Assembly (NCBI GenBank): GCA_016716565.1
Contig: JADJWC010000001.1
Coordinates: 62,001 to 126,000, forward strand
Reading direction: 5' to 3'
DNA length: 64,000 bases
Origin: a bacterium
GTDB lineage: Bacteria; Bacteroidota; Ignavibacteria; Ignavibacteriales; Ignavibacteriaceae
In this document: one piece after another, positions 60,806 to 64,000 of the stretch
Position numbering within the stretch: the first letter of the stretch is position 1
Layout: each line of letters opens with the position of its first letter
Notes under the pieces: model-generated
Database searches by the model: none
What the model saw: only the letters and a program-made list of their open reading frames with translations
Told to the model about the DNA's origin: nothing
Position numbers and translations under genes: made by a program

Positions 60806-62985
60806 TGTTCCGATCCTTTTAACTTTAGAAAATGATAGTGTTCGATCCCATCAATAATTCCGCCCGCATAATTTCTTTTGGCAAAATAAATTCTGCTTTG
60901 TCCTTTTAATTCTTCAAGCTCGGGACTGTAATTAGCAACAACAACTCCAAGTAGATCGCCTTTCAGCATTTCGCTGTCGTTCCCCGAATCTCCCGCGACA
61001 AGAATTTTTTCATAAGGTATGTTCCATCTGTAAGCGAGGTAACGGATTGCTTTTCCTTTCGATGCACGGTAAGGAAGAATGTCGAGATACTGCCCGTGGC
61101 TGAAAATTACATTAGCTTTAATTTTATTCTTGATCAATGTGGATTTAACTTTCTCAATATTGTCCGGCACATCGGAAGTGTAATAGCTGATCTTATGTTT
61201 TCTCTGTGTTGCTTCTTCCTGATATTGAAGGAACCCGAACGAAGATAGCACTCCTCTTATTTTTTCACGGTTCCACTGATGCTTTATGTGTGCATCCCAT
61301 CCGGTTGAATAAATGAGCTTGCCGTGATAGTTGTAATAAATTTCCGCACCAACTGATGAAATAATTATGTCCGGATACGGAACGTTGTTTTCTTTCAATA
61401 CTGAAAAAGCCGAATCAACTGTTCTGCCCGTTGCTACTGCAAAACCAACTTTTGAATCTGTCTTCTCCAATATTTTAATAAACTCTTCTAATGTATTTTC
61501 GTCGCCAAGAAGAGTGTGATCGATATCTGACACAATTAATTTTTCAGCATCAAGAAGCTTTCTGCCGACGGGCGCAAAGACCTTTTCTTCGTCTTTTCTT
61601 GTGCCGGCAATATGTCCGATTTCTTCAATATACTTTTCAACGTGCGCTTTCCAGGTATACTGTTTTCTTACGTTTCTCATTCCGTTCTCCGAAAATTTAT
61701 TCCACAAATTCTGATCATCAATAATTTTGTTTATCGCATCGGAAATATTTTTAGTCTCCGAAACATCCACAAGCAAACCATTCTGACAATTTTTAATGAT
61801 GTCCCTCGGACCGCCGTCATCAGTTGCAACAACAGGAACTCCGCAGGAAGCAGCCTCAATTAATGTAAGTCCGAAAGGTTCGGTAAGTGCAGCATTTACA
61901 AAAACACCCTTTGTATCTGCTGCAATCCTGTACAGTTCGGGGACTTCCGTATGTGTATCGTGTCTCTTTGGAATTGCCATCTTGCCGTAAAGATTATATT
62001 TATCCATCAGCAGAAGAATGTCTGTCAATACTTCTCTTTCATTATCTGGCATTTCCTGAATGTCGGTTCGTATCCCGGCAAAGATCGCGAGGTTAGCTTT
62101 TTTCTGAAGTTCTTTGTCTTCACCATAAGCAGTGATAAGTCCTGAAATATTTTTTCTCTTATCAGGTCTGCAGACAGTTAGTATCAGCGGTTTATCAATA
62201 TGAACAAAAAAGTTCAGCAGCTTTGTGCTGATTGTCTTAATCAGCTCTGAATTTTCCTCATCAAGAGGAATGCGTTCATTGTATGGATAGAATCTTTCTA
62301 TATCAACTCCCGGCGGAATTACTCTGAATTTTTCTTCGGAAGTGTTTTTATAATCGCCATATTGATTTTGTATTTCCTGTTGTGTGCTTGTAATTATCCG
62401 GTTGGCAAGATGGATAATGTTTTCTTCAACATCTATCCTTTGAGAAATTTTGTACCTCTTCTCAATGTCCTCCTGATCCATTCCGTCGCTTAAAAGTTTT
62501 CTCAGCTTATCTCTTCCAAGCGAGTGACCTGTGTGTACGAAAGGTATTCCGAAAAATTGTGTGAGTTCTGTGCAGACATATCCGGCATCGGCATAATGAC
62601 TGTGAATTATATCCGGTAATCTTCCGCGGTATTTAATATACTTAATGCTTTTATCTACAAATTCGTCGAGATGATCCCAGAGCAATTCTTTCCGAATGTA
62701 TTTTCCGCCGCCGCATCTTATCCTGATTATGCTGAATTTATCGTTTATCTTTTCTTCGGGAACGGAATAATCCGGCGAGACGGATTTATCTTTTATTTCT
62801 CTTGTTACAAGCTCTACTTTTTCAACGCGTTCATCTTCGCTTAAAGTTTTTGCGAGTTCAAGTACGTATTTTGTTTGTCCGCCTGTATCAGCATCACGAC
62901 CGAGTTCGAGATTGTGCCCACGAATTAATCCGTGAATGCTGTAAAGCTGGATGTAGAGACCTTTTTTGTTTTGTTGATTGTTCAT
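60802..62985 (-). CDS. sps: Sucrose-phosphate synthase fused to sucrose-phosphatase-like HAD domain
   Basis: 727 residues. Residues 1-465 are the GT-B synthase: IHGLIRGHNLELGRDADTGGQTKYVLELAKTL, SHYADAGYVCTELTQFFGIPFVHTGHSLGR, and EPFGLTLIEAASCGVPVVATDDGGP. Residues about 475-720 are a HAD-IIB phosphatase with LIVSDIDHTLL near 480, FAVATGR, and VAGDSGNDSEMLKGD. The HAD motifs look intact, so both steps (UDP-glucose plus fructose-6-phosphate to sucrose-6-phosphate, then to sucrose) may be in one chain. Overlaps the genes on both sides by 4 bp. Confidence 0.92.
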   Translation of the reverse strand: MNNQQNKKGLYIQLYSIHGLIRGHNLELGRDADTGGQTKYVLELAKTLSEDERVEKVELVTREIKDKSVSPDYSVPEEKINDKFSIIRIRCGGGKYIRKELLWDHLDEFVDKSIKYIKYRGRLPDIIHSHYADAGYVCTELTQFFGIPFVHTGHSLGRDKLRKLLSDGMDQEDIEKRYKISQRIDVEENIIHLANRIITSTQQEIQNQYGDYKNTSEEKFRVIPPGVDIERFYPYNERIPLDEENSELIKTISTKLLNFFVHIDKPLILTVCRPDKRKNISGLITAYGEDKELQKKANLAIFAGIRTDIQEMPDNEREVLTDILLLMDKYNLYGKMAIPKRHDTHTEVPELYRIAADTKGVFVNAALTEPFGLTLIEAASCGVPVVATDDGGPRDIIKNCQNGLLVDVSETKNISDAINKIIDDQNLWNKFSENGMRNVRKQYTWKAHVEKYIEEIGHIAGTRKDEEKVFAPVGRKLLDAEKLIVSDIDHTLLGDENTLEEFIKILEKTDSKVGFAVATGRTVDSAFSVLKENNVPYPDIIISSVGAEIYYNYHGKLIYSTGWDAHIKHQWNREKIRGVLSSFGFLQYQEEATQRKHKISYYTSDVPDNIEKVKSTLIKNKIKANVIFSHGQYLDILPYRASKGKAIRYLAYRWNIPYEKILVAGDSGNDSEMLKGDLLGVVVANYSPELEELKGQSRIYFAKRNYAGGIIDGIEHYHFLKLKGSEQ

Positions 62986-63872
62986 TGCCGGATTTCCCCT
63001 TTATATCTCTCATAAATTTTATCGTCTTTCGGGAGTGCGCCGTTTATCATGCAAATCTCCGCAGCAAATTCGTTAGCGAGTTTATTAATTTTTCTAAGTT
63101 TCCATTTATTCAAATAGCCGAGACATAATATCGAAGCGAATGCATCACCCGCACCGACGGTATCGATCACATTCTGCACTTCGGTTTTATGCTCATCCGT
63201 TTCTTCTCCTCTGAACAAAACAGAACCTTCAGCACCTTTAGTAACTGCAAACATCTCTATGTCGAATTTTTTCATCAGCAGTTTTGATGACGAGTAAAGA
63301 TCAAATTCATCTTCCAGAAATATTTTATGAAGCAGCTTCAGTTCATCACGATTAAGCTTTACTGCGTTTGCGTTCTTCAGCGATTGAAAAAGAATTTCTT
63401 CGGTGTAAAAATTCTGGCGGATGTTCACATCATAAAAATATTTTATCCCTTTGCTAAAAAGAGATTGAAGAGCTGTTCTGCTGATCTTGTTCCGCTGCGC
63501 AAGCGTTCCGAAATACAAACACTCCGTTTCATTCTCAACAAGATTAATTACCTCATCATCAGCAGAAATAAAATCAAACGCACGGTTCTCCTCGATTGTG
63601 AATGCGGGCACTCCGTTTTCATCAAGCGAAACCATCGCAGCGCCGGTAAGATGCCTTGTGTCGGTCTGAATTGTTCCGGCAGAAAGACCCTGCGATTCCA
63701 GGAACTCAGGAGCCTCATGACCGAGCTGATCGTTCCCGACCCGGCTTATAATCCTGCCGCTGCCGGTGAGCTTATTAATATGGTATATGAAATTCAGCGG
63801 TGCGCCGCCCAGATTCTTCGAATTTGGGTAAATATCAAATAGTATCTCGCCAAAAGCTGCGATATTGTTCAT
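62982..63872 (-). CDS. Fructokinase, PfkB family
   Basis: 296 residues. NNIAAFGEILFDIYPNSKNLGGAPLNFIYHIN has the two N-terminal PfkB glycines, and DTVGAGDAFASILCLGYL is the C-terminal signature with the catalytic Asp. Fructokinase turns fructose released by sucrose synthase into fructose-6-phosphate, the acceptor of the synthase, closing a cycle within this operon. It is the first gene of the operon; its promoter should lie in 63873-64000, where no clear motif was recognised. Confidence 0.88.
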   Translation of the reverse strand: MNNIAAFGEILFDIYPNSKNLGGAPLNFIYHINKLTGSGRIISRVGNDQLGHEAPEFLESQGLSAGTIQTDTRHLTGAAMVSLDENGVPAFTIEENRAFDFISADDEVINLVENETECLYFGTLAQRNKISRTALQSLFSKGIKYFYDVNIRQNFYTEEILFQSLKNANAVKLNRDELKLLHKIFLEDEFDLYSSSKLLMKKFDIEMFAVTKGAEGSVLFRGEETDEHKTEVQNVIDTVGAGDAFASILCLGYLNKWKLRKINKLANEFAAEICMINGALPKDDKIYERYKGEIRQ

Positions 63873-64000
63873 TATTCGCCGTTTTTCCTTTTTTGTAAGT
63901 TATGGTTCTCAAATTGTTTTTGTAGATAATAAAATTTTGTTAAAAATGAAAGCTTTTTAGCAGGAATCTCCCGAAAAACTCAGTTTGACGTAGTAAAAAG

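Noticed and set aside
63327..63842. 171-codon ORF antisense to the fructokinase gene
   Set aside because: No protein features; the PfkB gene on the other strand is certain.
1..64000. tRNA or rRNA genes, CRISPR arrays, prophage or transposase genes
   Set aside because: I looked for T-loop motifs, array-like spacing and DDE or HUH transposase motifs by eye and found none I could support; a dedicated tRNA scan would be decisive.

Overview
This 64 kb window looks like chromosome of an Ignavibacteria-type bacterium (Bacteroidetes/Chlorobi side of the tree). That is an inference from three signs. Five predicted secreted proteins end in a type IX secretion (T9SS) type A sorting domain built around an NYPNPFNP-like motif. 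The histidine kinase uses the ERVRAR..AMH sensory module common in that group. The DNA is AT-rich, with weak or absent Shine-Dalgarno sites on many genes. No rRNA, tRNA, CRISPR array, phage or recognisable transposase was seen.

Layout. 1-5.5 kb: rsgA (5' end outside the window) with a duplicated tail around a palindromic repeat, an FCP1-like phosphatase, a hicBA toxin-antitoxin pair with a frameshifted toxin, a DUF2938 protein, a T9SS-exported beta-propeller, a lipoprotein and an O-methyltransferase. 5.5-8.8 kb: a lipoprotein, then a probable metal-responsive module (HMA-like/AraC regulator, His-rich lipoprotein, DUF4396 membrane protein). 9.0-12.7 kb: a membrane-anchored class III nucleotide cyclase with small genes, a frameshifted PEP mutase/isocitrate lyase-like gene and an MFS transporter. 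12.8-21.5 kb: a signalling operon with a 1782-residue cytoplasmic histidine kinase carrying eight tandem sensory modules, a receiver-PP2C phosphatase, a PAT-family permease and small genes. 21.6-27.5 kb: SRPBCC, GNAT, GlsB-like, methyltransferase, HAD, HXXEE and SulP genes.

27.6-46.9 kb is an envelope and secretion region. It holds four of the five T9SS cargo proteins (LamG, long propeller, 1072-residue FG-GAP-like/CARDB protein, cupredoxin), a MACPF (perforin-like) lipoprotein, an exported truncated hemoglobin, a lone STAS protein and a TPR-PP2C phosphatase. Most transcription units end in clear hairpin terminators, several of which share one sequence. 47-57.7 kb: a split, divergent acetyl-CoA-synthetase-like gene, MscS, a CE2-like esterase, CorA, DUF genes, a CPBP protease and an intact PEP mutase-like paralog, interspersed with two families of palindromic repeats. 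57.7-58.4 kb: a GIY-YIG nuclease gene between two direct repeats of about 180 bp, a candidate mobile unit. 58.4-63.9 kb: a tightly coupled operon on the minus strand for fructokinase, a sucrose-phosphate synthase/phosphatase fusion and sucrose synthase, i.e. reversible sucrose metabolism.

Three genes (hicA, the first PEP mutase-like gene, the Acs-like gene) are each broken by what looks like a single-base indel in or beside a short homopolymer. Either they are recent pseudogenes or the assembly carries homopolymer errors. The most promising novelties are the eight-module kinase, the MACPF lipoprotein, the repeat-flanked GIY-YIG unit and the sucrose operon.
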